Part shown: piece after piece, positions 28,791 through 40,700 of the stretch
Layout: each line of letters begins with the position of its first letter
Numbering within the stretch: position 1 is the stretch's first letter
Assembly: GCF_001021165.1 (NCBI RefSeq)
Contig: NZ_AZAY01000003.1
Coordinates: 1-46,366 of the forward strand
Origin: Marinitoga sp. 1197
GTDB taxonomy: Bacteria > Thermotogota > Thermotogae > Petrotogales > Petrotogaceae
Direction: 5' to 3'
DNA length: 46,366 nt
Made by a program: the position numbers and the translations under genes
Notes under the pieces: model-generated
What the model saw: only the letters and a program-made list of their open reading frames with translations
What the model was told of the DNA's origin: nothing
Databases searched by the model: none

Positions 28791-31700
28791 ATGAAAAATA
28801 TAATATTTATAATAATGCTCATAACCCTTTCTATATTAACACAAGCAAATTTTATAGCAAAAATTAATACATCTGCTAATTTTGAAACTAATTATAAAAA
28901 TATTTCATTTGATGATTTCAACAACTATTTCGGAATGAGTATAGGATTTAGTCCTATATCAAATAATTATATTATTGGCGAAGCTAAATTAAAAGATACC
29001 AAAGACTTTTCCCTAAATATAAAACTTAAAAATTATGATTTAATTCCTTGGGGTCCTTGGTTTATAAATATCGGGGCAGACGATATATTAAAATCACGTG
29101 ATTTGTTTGGTGGAATTGGAAAAGAATTTCACATTAATCTTTTTGAGAAAGACTTTTTTAGATTGAATATTATACCAACAATTTTATATAAAAAAAATTC
29201 AGGATTTAATATAAGTATTAGTGCTATGGCAGAAATAGGTCTTTTGGACAAAAAAGAATATATTGAAAATATAAATTTTTCAAATTTGAAAAGTTTATAT
29301 TCAGATAAAGAAACAACAAAATTTTATTGTGACCACGTACAAATACAAAGTAATATGAAAAAATATGATGGAGCAAATCATGATATAGTTTTCTATTTTG
29401 AAGACACTAAAACGTCTAAAGAGTATAAGGCAAAATATTCAAATTCTTACGTAATATTCGATGAAGTAATAAAAGAAACAACAAAATTAAAATTAAAAAA
29501 AATAGAAATGGATAATAAATTTTTTACACTGACTTCAAGAAAAACTATAAGTATCACATTTTATATAATAAAGAAAATAGATAATGTAAAAATAGAATTT
29601 AATAAAAACAAATTTATTATAAATGAATCTGAAGATGTGAATTTTAATTATGATATTGAAATAGATAATGAAAAAATAGAAGATTTAGAAGCATTTCAGA
29701 AATCACTTAACATAAAATGTGAATTCACAATTTATAAAAATAATGGTAATAAATCAGAAAAAATAAAAAACGAAAAAACAAACACTTCAAACCTAACTAT
29801 AAAAGGTTTATATTTTTCCAAATTTGGTAATTATATTATTAAAGTAAAGATATACAAAGAAAATAAAATACAAAATGAAAAAAAAGATCAAATATCGAAT
29901 GAAATCGAAAAACAAATATTAGATGAAAAAGATATACAAGTAATAGTACAACCTGAATTTTCTAAAATAAATATTGAAAGCAAAGATCCTTTTTTAGTCG
30001 AAGATAATAAAATTAAAGATTTAAATATAAAATTCAGAACTAAACAAAACAATGAATATATACCTCAGAAAATAAAATTTGAAAATGGAATAAAATATAA
30101 TGAAAATATTCTATATATACCAAATATACCAAGTTCAAATAATGCAACAATAATAAAGTTAATACCAGTAAAAATAGATAACTATGAAATAAATCAAGAA
30201 TTGAAACAAAACCTTTCAGATGAAATAAAAATAAAAAAGATAACAACTCAAACACAAATTTTCATTGAACCTAAAACTTCATCATTTAAGTCAGCAACAA
30301 CATTGATTATACCTATAAAACAATTTAAAATAAATGGTATTGAAAATGATTTCAATTATCTACCTTTAGATATATACGCAAATAATAAGAAAATATTAGA
30401 TAATGATAAAAAACTTCAAGAGAAAAATATAATCATAAAAAATACAGAAAATTATTTTACACATGGGAAAAATGAAATTTATATAAAACTAAATAATATT
30501 GAGAGTAATCATTTTTTTATAGAGATTGTTCCAAGTAAAATATCAAAAATTTATTTTTACTCCCAATATACAGAAATAAAAGAAAATGAAAAAACAAAAA
30601 TTTATTATAAAATATTCGATAAAGCTGATATAGAATTAAAACATTCAGAAGAAAATTTAAAATTCAAATCAAAAGGCTTAAAAATCATCAACAGAACAGA
30701 AAAATATATAGAAGTTATCCCTGAAAAAAGCCATTCTTTTGGAGAAATAATGGCTACATATGAAAATCTTGAATTGGGAAATTGGGTTATAAAAATAAAC
30801 CAAAAAGAAACTCTTGTGTCCGATTTCAAATTATCAACTAAAACACAATTAAGCACTCCTACAAAATCAGAAGAAATTTCTTCAACTATTCAAAAAAAAG
30901 AAGAAATAATTACATCACCTGAAACGTCAAAGAAAACCTCAGAAGCAACATCAATAAAAATAAAACTTGTAAGAAAAGTATATGAAATAGGAAAGACTAA
31001 TATTGAAATAGAATCTTCTTATATTTCAGATAAATTAGATTTATTTATTAATGATCAGAAAATTCCATATAAAATCTCGGGCAATCGTATAATTGCTAAA
31101 TATGATCAGAAAAGATTTGGAATTTATAAAGTGAATCTAAAATATAATAATATAGAAAGCAATAATGAATATTTCTTTATAATCCCCTCATCTCCTGAAT
31201 ACATAAAATTATATCCAGAAAAAACAGAAATTGAAAATAAGGAAACATTAAATTTTGAAATTTTTGACAAATTTAATAATAGAATCTATGTAAAAGAAAT
31301 AAATAAAAATACTATAAAAACCACATTTAATGACGAAATAAAATTTAAGACTAGTGGTTTGAAATTAGAGTTAACCGAAAATAATATTATATTAATACCA
31401 TCAGAAGAAGCCACAATGGTGAAAGTACAAATATTCTATAAAAACAAAAAATTAAAAGAGTTGAATATGAAAATAATACAGAAAAATATAATTAAAAAAA
31501 CATTAGAACACACCAAATCAGAAAATATTAAACAAACGCAAAATGCAACTAAAACTACTATTGAAAATTATTCAATTAATGGTAAAAATTCAGAAAATCA
31601 ATCTGATAAAGTTATTACTTCAACAAATATTAAACCAACAATAAAAGCAACCAAAACCAATTTAAAAAATCAATCTGATAAAAGCGTAACTCCAATAAAA

Positions 31701-32693
31701 TTAGAAATTTCAAAAATCAAAAATGTAGAATTGAATATTTCAAAAATATTGATTGAAGCAGATACTCGGGAAAAGATCATCGAACCAAAAATTTCTCCAG
31801 ACGGAAAACATATTGTATATATTAGATTATCAAACGAGAATATCTCATTAAACATTTATGAAATAAATAAAAATAAGAGTGTTAAAGTTATTGGAACAAC
31901 TTCTATAAGGAAAAGGAAAGATCAAAAATATTCTATATATCAGTTTTATTGGTTAAATAATAAGGAGATTCTATACACAATGATAAAAGATAATTCATAT
32001 AATATATATTTATATAATCTTCAAAACAAAACAAATTATATACTTATGGAATCAGAAAATAACGAAACAGATTTTGATATATTTGGAAATAACATAGCTT
32101 GGATATCAAATGCTGGACTTTACTATGGAAAAATTGATTTAACCCTTAAAAAAATAAGTAAGGTAAAAGAAATATTCCCACTTTCAACAGATAAACCTAT
32201 AACCGAAATAAAATTTATAACTGAAAATCTAATAACATACATATATAATAACGATATTTATGTATATTCCATAGCAGATAACAAAGTAAAAAAATATACA
32301 AATTCATCAGAACTAATTAAGAACCAGATAAATTTTGTTAAAGACAAAATAATATATATATCTAACGAAAAAAATAAAGATTCAACATTGAATATTCTGG
32401 ATATAAATACAGAAGAAAACTCAAGAGTTTTGAATAATTTAATTGACAAAGACTTTCATATAGCAGCAGTTAATAATTTCTTAATATTAAAATTATCTGG
32501 TTCGGAAAAATATATATTATATGACCTTGAAAACAAAATTTATAAACAAATAAAAATTTCTGGTATTGAAGCAATATCATTAAATAATTTCGGATTAATA
32601 ATGAAAAATAAATACGAATATATAACATATTTTGAAGGATTTAATGGAAAAGAAAATATTTTTGAAGGAAATATTATAATAAGAGGTGAATAA
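28791..32693 (+). CDS. Giant exported protein, paralogue of 13618: beta-rich, Ig-like, TolB-type propeller
   Basis: The 1300-aa product has a Sec signal (IIFIIMLITLSILTQA) and AAGGAGA upstream. Its order matches the gene at 13618: an N-terminal beta-rich part (about 20-165), Ig-like sandwiches with DKFNNR-type markers, and a C-terminal TolB-like propeller beginning EPKISPDGKHIVYIRLSNE. The shared end FEGFNGKENIFEG (FEGFTGQEDILKG in the paralogue) confirms homology. It differs by two low-complexity linkers rich in Thr, Ser and Lys (about 680-725 and 900-970) containing repeated NQSDK. The propeller blades are more degenerate than in the paralogue. It ends one base before the next start. Confidence 0.7.
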   Translation: MKNIIFIIMLITLSILTQANFIAKINTSANFETNYKNISFDDFNNYFGMSIGFSPISNNYIIGEAKLKDTKDFSLNIKLKNYDLIPWGPWFINIGADDILKSRDLFGGIGKEFHINLFEKDFFRLNIIPTILYKKNSGFNISISAMAEIGLLDKKEYIENINFSNLKSLYSDKETTKFYCDHVQIQSNMKKYDGANHDIVFYFEDTKTSKEYKAKYSNSYVIFDEVIKETTKLKLKKIEMDNKFFTLTSRKTISITFYIIKKIDNVKIEFNKNKFIINESEDVNFNYDIEIDNEKIEDLEAFQKSLNIKCEFTIYKNNGNKSEKIKNEKTNTSNLTIKGLYFSKFGNYIIKVKIYKENKIQNEKKDQISNEIEKQILDEKDIQVIVQPEFSKINIESKDPFLVEDNKIKDLNIKFRTKQNNEYIPQKIKFENGIKYNENILYIPNIPSSNNATIIKLIPVKIDNYEINQELKQNLSDEIKIKKITTQTQIFIEPKTSSFKSATTLIIPIKQFKINGIENDFNYLPLDIYANNKKILDNDKKLQEKNIIIKNTENYFTHGKNEIYIKLNNIESNHFFIEIVPSKISKIYFYSQYTEIKENEKTKIYYKIFDKADIELKHSEENLKFKSKGLKIINRTEKYIEVIPEKSHSFGEIMATYENLELGNWVIKINQKETLVSDFKLSTKTQLSTPTKSEEISSTIQKKEEIITSPETSKKTSEATSIKIKLVRKVYEIGKTNIEIESSYISDKLDLFINDQKIPYKISGNRIIAKYDQKRFGIYKVNLKYNNIESNNEYFFIIPSSPEYIKLYPEKTEIENKETLNFEIFDKFNNRIYVKEINKNTIKTTFNDEIKFKTSGLKLELTENNIILIPSEEATMVKVQIFYKNKKLKELNMKIIQKNIIKKTLEHTKSENIKQTQNATKTTIENYSINGKNSENQSDKVITSTNIKPTIKATKTNLKNQSDKSVTPIKLEISKIKNVELNISKILIEADTREKIIEPKISPDGKHIVYIRLSNENISLNIYEINKNKSVKVIGTTSIRKRKDQKYSIYQFYWLNNKEILYTMIKDNSYNIYLYNLQNKTNYILMESENNETDFDIFGNNIAWISNAGLYYGKIDLTLKKISKVKEIFPLSTDKPITEIKFITENLITYIYNNDIYVYSIADNKVKKYTNSSELIKNQINFVKDKIIYISNEKNKDSTLNILDINTEENSRVLNNLIDKDFHIAAVNNFLILKLSGSEKYILYDLENKIYKQIKISGIEAISLNNFGLIMKNKYEYITYFEGFNGKENIFEGNIIIRGE

Positions 32694-32694
32694 A

Positions 32695-34683
32695 ATGGAT
32701 AAAATAATAGTACTCACATTACTAATAGCAATGGTTGCAGGAGGATTAATTGGCGGAATAATAAACAACAATCCACCATTAAAAGCTACAGAGGTTTATC
32801 CATTAAATAACAGTGAAAATATAGTATTAAATCCAACATTAAAATGGGAAGGATACGATATAGAAAATGGAAGCAATATTAAATATGATATATACTTTGG
32901 AGAAGATAAAAATAATTTGAAATTAATAGAAAAAGATTATAAAAAAAATACATATAAAATAGATAATTTAGATCCAATAACAAAATATTATTGGAAAATA
33001 GATAGTATTGATAGCTTAGGTGCTAAAACAGAAGGCGATATTTGGGAGTTTAAAACTAAAGAAAATTCTCCACCTACAACGCCTGTAATACTTGAACCAT
33101 ATAATAATGCAAAGAATGTAAGTTTAAATCCTATTTTAAAATGGAAGTCTATTGATATTGACGGGCATAATATAACATATGACATATATTTTGGTGAAGA
33201 TAAAAATAATTTAAAACTAATAGCAAAAGATTATGAAGATTCAAAATATAAAATAGAAGGTTTAGAAGTAGAAAAAACATATTATTGGAAAATAGATAGT
33301 ATTGATAGCTTAGGTGCTAAAACAGAAGGCGATATTTGGGAGTTTAAAACTAAAGAAAACACACCACCTACAACCCCTGAAATAATTGAACCATATAATA
33401 ATGCAAAGAATGTAAGTTTAAATCCTATTTTAAAATGGAAGTCTATTGATATTGACGGGCATAACATAAAGTATGACATATATTTTGGAGAAGATAAAAA
33501 TAATTTAAAATTAGTGAAAGAAGGATATGATGGAATAGCATATAAAATAGAAGGTTTAGAAGTAGAAAAAACATATTATTGGAAAATAATAGCAAAAGAT
33601 AGATATGGGGGAATAGCAGAAAGCGCTATTGCTAACTTTACAACATCATTATTAAAATGGAAATTTAAAACTGAGGGTAAGGTAGCTTCCTCCCCAGCAA
33701 TTGGAACCGATGGCACTATTTTTGTTGGTTCAGATGATCATTATCTATATGCAATAAACCCTGATGGGTCTCTGAAATGGAAATTTGAAACTAATGGTAG
33801 TATTTTTTCTTCACCTGCGATTGGAAAAGACGGTACTATTTTTGTCGGAAGTGATGATAATTATATCTACGCAATAAACGATAATGGAACATTAAAATGG
33901 AAATTTAAAACAGAAGCTTTGATTCGTTCTTCTCCAGCAATCGGAGCGGATGGTTCCGTTTTTGTCGGTTCATATGACAATTATTTATATGCAATAAATC
34001 CTGATGGATCTCTGAAATGGAGATTTAAAACTGGAAATTGGATATATTCATCTGCAGCAATCGGAGCGGATGGTTCCGTTTTTGTCGGTTCATATGACAA
34101 TTATTTATATGCAATAAATCCTGATGGATCTCTGAAATGGAAATTTAAAACAAATGGAATTGTATACTCTTCACCAGCAATAGGAGCCGACGGCACCATT
34201 TACGTTGGTTCATATGATAATTACTTATATGCAATAAACCCCAATGGGTCTTTGAAATGGAAATTTAAAACTGGAAATAATATAATATCCTCTCCAATGT
34301 TAGGAAATAATGGAACAGTTTATATTGGAAATGGTGATGGTTATATCTACGCAATAAACTCTGACGAATCTTTGAAATGGAAATTTGAAACTGGACGATA
34401 TGCTGATTCCTCACCTGCAATAGGCACAGATGGTACCATTTATATTGGCAGTTGGGATAATTATTTATATGCAATAAACCCTGATGGCTCTTTGAAATGG
34501 AAATTTGAAACAGAAGGAGAAATATACTCTTCCCCAGCAGTAGGAACGAATGGGGCAATATATGTCGGTTCATATGATGGCTATTTATATGCAATAAATG
34601 GAAATAACGGCGGTTTAGCAGACACACTATGGCCAATGTTCCATGCAAATCCACAACATACTGGCAATGTTGATGACAATTAA
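32695..34683 (+). CDS. FN3 + 8-bladed PQQ-like propeller protein with N-terminal membrane anchor
   Basis: The start is the ATG at 32695 (662 aa): GAGGTG at 32683-32688 serves it, and the upstream in-frame GTG at 32686 lies inside that site. Residues 1-25 are a hydrophobic segment ending GGLIGGIINN with no Cys, so anchoring is by signal-anchor or cleavage and not by lipid. Three FN3-like domains follow, each ending in TYYWKI or KYYWKI and WEFKTKEN. Eight 40-residue blades (320 to about 640) close with GGLADTLWPMFHANPQHTGNVDDN, and there is no additional C-terminal domain. This is the simplest complete member of the family. The 5' half is nearly identical to 43525. Confidence 0.85.
   Translation: MDKIIVLTLLIAMVAGGLIGGIINNNPPLKATEVYPLNNSENIVLNPTLKWEGYDIENGSNIKYDIYFGEDKNNLKLIEKDYKKNTYKIDNLDPITKYYWKIDSIDSLGAKTEGDIWEFKTKENSPPTTPVILEPYNNAKNVSLNPILKWKSIDIDGHNITYDIYFGEDKNNLKLIAKDYEDSKYKIEGLEVEKTYYWKIDSIDSLGAKTEGDIWEFKTKENTPPTTPEIIEPYNNAKNVSLNPILKWKSIDIDGHNIKYDIYFGEDKNNLKLVKEGYDGIAYKIEGLEVEKTYYWKIIAKDRYGGIAESAIANFTTSLLKWKFKTEGKVASSPAIGTDGTIFVGSDDHYLYAINPDGSLKWKFETNGSIFSSPAIGKDGTIFVGSDDNYIYAINDNGTLKWKFKTEALIRSSPAIGADGSVFVGSYDNYLYAINPDGSLKWRFKTGNWIYSSAAIGADGSVFVGSYDNYLYAINPDGSLKWKFKTNGIVYSSPAIGADGTIYVGSYDNYLYAINPNGSLKWKFKTGNNIISSPMLGNNGTVYIGNGDGYIYAINSDESLKWKFETGRYADSSPAIGTDGTIYIGSWDNYLYAINPDGSLKWKFETEGEIYSSPAVGTNGAIYVGSYDGYLYAINGNNGGLADTLWPMFHANPQHTGNVDDN
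33652..34611 (+). repeat. Eight 120-bp propeller blade repeats
   Basis: Exact 40-codon period. Blades 3 and 4 share long identical DNA (33941-34020 compared with 34061-34140). Blade 6 is divergent (SSPMLGNNGTVYIGNGDG). Confidence 0.9.
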
Positions 34684-34740
34684 AACTTTACACAAATAAA
34701 AAAAATACATAAATTAAAAAAATGGGGTAAGGGGGTTAAT

Positions 34741-37700
34741 ATGAAAAAAATAGTATTTATATTGCTACTAATAACTTTAATACTAAGTGGTTGCTTTGTA
34801 TTCAAAGATGCTCTAAAAGCGCAATTAAATATAGAAGATTATAAAATATATGAAAGAGGTATTAAAAAAATTGACTATATTTTAAAATGGAAAAAAGGAG
34901 AAGATTCCCTTGCAACTTTATACATAGGAACAAAAAAAGATAATCTTACCCCCATAGTAAAAGATTACAAAGGTGAAGAATATAAATATACATTCAACTT
35001 AAATAGTGATTATAATGAATATTATTGGATGGTTGAAACATATAATGTAAATGGCAAAAGAATAAAAAGTGATATTGCTAAAATAGTATTCGTTCAAAAA
35101 CCTGAAGTAATTATGAGCAAAATTGAAAATAGTATAAAATACAACGATCTAAATTATGAATCATCAAATTCAACAGTAATAATCGATTTTAAAGAAAAAC
35201 CATTAAAGACATACTATGACATAATAACCACCTATAAAAATACAAAAATATCTACAAAAAAAACAGTAACAGATAAATTCGAACTAATTACAGAAGAAAA
35301 AGGTATATATACAATATCAATAAATCCATATTTTATTATAAATAAAAAGAAATATTATGGATACAAAAAAGATATTAATATATACAATTATTTGAACTAT
35401 ATAGATTTTGGAAAAATTGAAGAAATTAAAGAACAAAATAAAGTGATGATTTATGCGAATTTAAAAAATTTAAAAAACATCACATTATCTTCTCTTGTAG
35501 ATATTAAAACAACTGAAGAGATTATATTTAGTCCACTAATAAGCAATTACTCTACATCGATGGAAAATAATAAATTAAAAATATCAATAGATTTTACAGA
35601 ACCAACTACTTATACAGGAAACGTATTAATACTAAACAATAAATGGGATTCTGATAAAATATTTGATATATCTTTTGAAACGTTACCCGAAATAAAATTA
35701 AATACCTTTGATAGTACTAACGTTGCATTAAACCAAAAATTAAGTTGGAACGCAACAGATTTAGATGGAGATGAAATATTATATGATATATACCTATCAA
35801 AAAATAAAAATCTTGAAAAAATTGAAACAAATTATACAAAAACAGAATATTACCCAAAATTATTAAGTAATACAAAATACTATTGGAAAGTTGTAGCTAA
35901 AGATGGAAAACATGAAATTTCATCTAATATTTTTTCTTTTTCAACCACAACTCCACCAAAAATATCATTAAAAAGTCCTAAAAATGGTTCAGTTGATAAT
36001 CCACTTATTGTAACACTCGAATGGGATGCAAGTGATGATAATAATAACGAATTAAAATATGACATATATTTTGGAAAAGACAAAGACCCAAAACTTTTTA
36101 AAAATAACTTAACAAACAAAACATTCACAACGGATATTTTAGAAGAAGCTACATATTACTGGAAAGTCGTGGCGAAAAATAGCAAGAATGCTTCCACCGC
36201 ATCTGAAATATGGACATTTACAACAATAAAAGATTCAAAAAAACCTGTTTTAATTTCTCCTGAAAATTATGCAACAAATGTGAGTTTGAATCCAAAACTC
36301 ACATGGGGAGTCAATTATCCTGGTGAATTAAAATATGCTATTCAATTTGGAGACTCAGAGATGACAACTATTGCAACAGGCATAAATGAAACATCATATC
36401 AATTAAACAATTTAAAAAGTAATACAACATATTATTGGAATATAATATCATATGACAATGATAATATTGAATATACAAGTTCGGCATATTCATTTACAAC
36501 TACAAAACCACCAATATGGAAAGAAATACAAGAATTCACAATAAATGAAAATGAAACATTAGAAATTAATTTGCTCGATTATGTAACTGATGAAAATAAT
36601 AGAATAACGTTTTCTATCGTGTCAGGAAAAGGAATCATAAATGAAAGTTTATACACATGGACTCCAACCTTAGATGAAGGAGATAAATCATATGATATAG
36701 TCATAAAAGCGACCGATATATACGGAGCAACCTCAACTGCAACAATAACAATTAATGTAAAAAATATAAATGTAGACATAAAAAACCTTGAAATAATATC
36801 GCCACAAATAGACCAAACAAACGTTATACCATATAATGTAAAATTAAAATGGAAAGTAGAACCTGAATCGGATCTTATAAAATTTGATATATATTTTGGA
36901 GAAAATCTAACGCTTATTGCTACTGATGTGACAAAAACAGAATACGAAATTGGAAATCTTTCTTTTGACAAAAAATATTATTGGAAAATAATAGCTAAAG
37001 AACCGTTTGGAAGTATAAAAGAAATTTCAGGCAATTTTACAACAATAAAAAATATGATCAAATGGAAATTTGAAACGGGAAATGTTATATTCTCATCCCC
37101 AGCAATAGGAATTGACGGCACTGTTTTTGTTGGATCAGTCGATAATTATTTATATGCAATAAACCCAAATGGGTCTTTGAAATGGAAATTTGAAATGGGG
37201 TATTATGTAACTTCTTCACCTACAATTGGAACCGAGGGTACTATTTTTGTCGGTTCAGGTGATTATTATATATATGCAATAAACTCTGATGGGTCTTTGA
37301 AATGGAAATTTGAAACGGGAAATGTTGTAAGTTCTTCTCCAGCAATAGGAGCCGACGGCACTATTTTCGTTGGTTCATATGATAATTATATCTATGCAAT
37401 AAACCCTGACGGTACTTTGAAATGGAAATTTAAAACGGGGTATTATGTAAATTCTTCCCCAGCAATAGGAGCAGATGGCACTATTTTCGTTGGTTCATAT
37501 GATAATTATTTATATGCAATAAACCCTGACGGTACTTTGAAATGGAAATTTAAAACGGGGTATTATGTAAATTCTTCCCCAGCAATAGGAGCAGATGGCA
37601 CTATTTTCGTTGGTTCATATGATAATTATTTATATGCAATAAACCCTGATGGTACTTTGAAATGGAAATTTAAAACGGGGTATTATGTAAATTCTTCCCC

Positions 37701-40700
37701 AGCAATAGGAGCAGATGGCACTGTTTTTGTTGGTTCAGGTGACAATTATATCTATGCAATAAACCCTGACGGTACTTTGAAATGGAAATTCGAAACTGGA
37801 GATTATGTGTTTTCATCCCCAGCAATAGGAGCCGACGGCACTATTTTTGTTGGTTCATATGATAATTATTTATATGCAATAAATCCGGATGGGTCTTTGA
37901 AATGGAAATTTAGAACGGAAAATGATGTAAGATCTTCACCAACAATAGGAGCAGATGGCACTGTTTTTGTTGGTTCATATGATAATTATTTATATGCTAT
38001 AAACTCGAATTCTAAAGGACCTCTTGAGTCAAATTGGGCAAAATTCAGATCAAACAAATTTAATAATGGAAACCCTTATATATCACAATGCAATTCAGAA
38101 TTAAAAGTTTCATTAAATTCACCTGCAGACAATTCTATTCTTGATGATTCATATATTAAATTATCTTGGAATGTTGAAAGCAATGACAGTACCCATTTAA
38201 AATATTCTGTATACCTTGGGGAAGATTTAAATAATTTATCTAAAATAGCTAACCGGATTGAAGAAAATTATTATTATGTTTCATTAAAGTTTAATACAAC
38301 CTACTATTGGAAAATAGTAATGCATGATTATTATTTTGATACAGTTAGCGATACTTATACTTTTAAAGTCAATGATATTACAGCATGGAATGTTACGATA
38401 TCTGAAAATATTAACGATAATTTTGCATATAACAGTAACATTTTATATTTCATCAGCAAAAGTGGAATTTTATATGCATATGACGTTAATGGAAATAAAA
38501 AGTGGGAATATTCTATTGGAACTAATGTTAACGCATCACCAGTAATTGGAAAAGATAATAGTATTATAGTTGCTGATGGGAATGGAAAAATATATGCTAT
38601 AAGTGCTGATGGGAATTTAAAATGGGAATATGAAACAGAAGGAATGATTTATTCTTCTCCTGCAATTGGAAATGATGGTTGCATATATATTGGAACATCT
38701 GATTATATATATGCATTATCTGATGAAGGAACATTTAAATGGAAAAAGAATATATACGGAGCAGTAAAAAATAGTCCTGTCATAGATCAAAATGGTAATA
38801 TTTATTTCTTTAATGAGAATAATTACTTATATGTAATTAATCCAAATGGAGATATTATTTATACAAATAATTTAAATTTAAATACAGATGGATACTTTGC
38901 ACTTTCGGATAATAATAGAATTTATTTCATAGAAGAAAATATATTATATTGCTATGATTTAAGTAATAATGAAATATGGAAATACTATTCGGAAAATAAT
39001 ATTGTAAAAGGTGTTGTAATAGACATACATAACAACATATATTTTGGGGATGATGACGGCTATTTATACAAATTAGACAAAAATGGAGACCTTCTAAGAA
39101 GGATTAAACTTGATTCTAAAATTATCTCAATACCTGTATTATCTGCTAAGAATTACATATATATTGGATTAGAAAATGGTGAAATCAGAAAATATTCTCT
39201 TGAATTTGAATTGTATGGAAAGTATGTTTCTGATAAAGCAATAACCAATATGTTCTTATTGGATAACGGGAATTTAATATTTGGCAGTGAAAAAAATCAT
39301 ATAATTAGTATTGATTTTAAAGATGATGGACTAATGAAAAGCTCTTGGCCTATGGCTAGAAGATATTATACAGGAATAAATAATTTTATGATTATATCTA
39401 ATTCTATTCCTGAAACACCAAAAATAATTTCTCCTGATGAAGTTATAAACAGTGGAATTACTGATGTTGAATTGGAAATTTCATGGAAATCCTCAGATCC
39501 GGATGGAGATTATATAAAATACGATATTTATTTTGGCAAGAATAGCGAACCTAAACTCTATAAAATTTCGTACGAATCAACATCTATTTATTTAAAAAAT
39601 CTTGATTTAGATACAACTTATTATCTAAAAATTATAGCAAAAGATAGTTTCGGAGGTAGTTCAGAAAGCATAATATACTCATTTAAAACAAGAAATATTC
39701 TAAAAGCAAAAATATCGGTAGATGGTGCTATAACCACAACACCTGCAATATGGATAGACGGTTCAAACTATATTGTTTATTTTACAACTGAAAATAGTTT
39801 ATACTCAATTACTCCTGATGGAACCATTAATTGGACTTATAATGCAACTTCAACAATAAATACATCACCAGTGTTAGGTAACGATGGAACAATATATATA
39901 AATGACGGTAATTATTTATTATCTATTGATAAAGATGGAATTAAAAATTGGGAATACAATACAAGTTACAATATTAGTTATACTCCAGCAATTGGAAAAG
40001 ACGGAAATATTTATGTTCAAGATAATTATAATTTATATAAAATTAGTAATAATGGTTCTTTCGTTTGGAAAGAATATCTTTCGAATTATTCGTATTCATA
40101 TCCAGTAATAGATAAAAATGGAAATATTATTATAGGTATTACAAATTATATTAAAAGTTATTATAGTAGTGGATATAATAAATGGTCTAAATATTATGGT
40201 TATTATTATTATTTTTACACCTTTTCATTAGGAGCTGAACATTTATATGTAGGATCAGACGAAAATCTAATTGCTTTGGATCTTAATGGTAATGAGATTT
40301 GGCGTTTTAATATTGAAAATAAAATAGAATCAGCCCCAATAATTGACGATCAAGGTAATATATATTTCGGAGCTAACAATGGTTATTTCTATGCGCTTGA
40401 TGCTTCTGGGAATTTAAAATGGAAATATTACATTGGAGGTTCAATAACATCAGATGCTGTAATCGGAAAAGATAGAACTATTTATGTTGGCAGTAATAAT
40501 GGCTATCTATACGCAATAAAACCTGATGGAACTATGTATTGGAGATTTAAAACAGATGGTGCAATTTATGGTGGAATAACTTTGTTCTATGATGGAAACC
40601 TTTACTTTGGAGACAATGCTGGAAATTTATATATTTTAAATGTAAAAAGTAAAGGTTTGATGAATTCTCCATGGCCAAAAATTCATAAAAATTTATTAAA

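Noticed and set aside
32686-32694. GTG start for the 32695 gene (likewise GTG 43516 and GTG 10824)
   Set aside because: In each case the GTG is part of the Shine-Dalgarno sequence GAGGTG that serves the ATG nine bases downstream.
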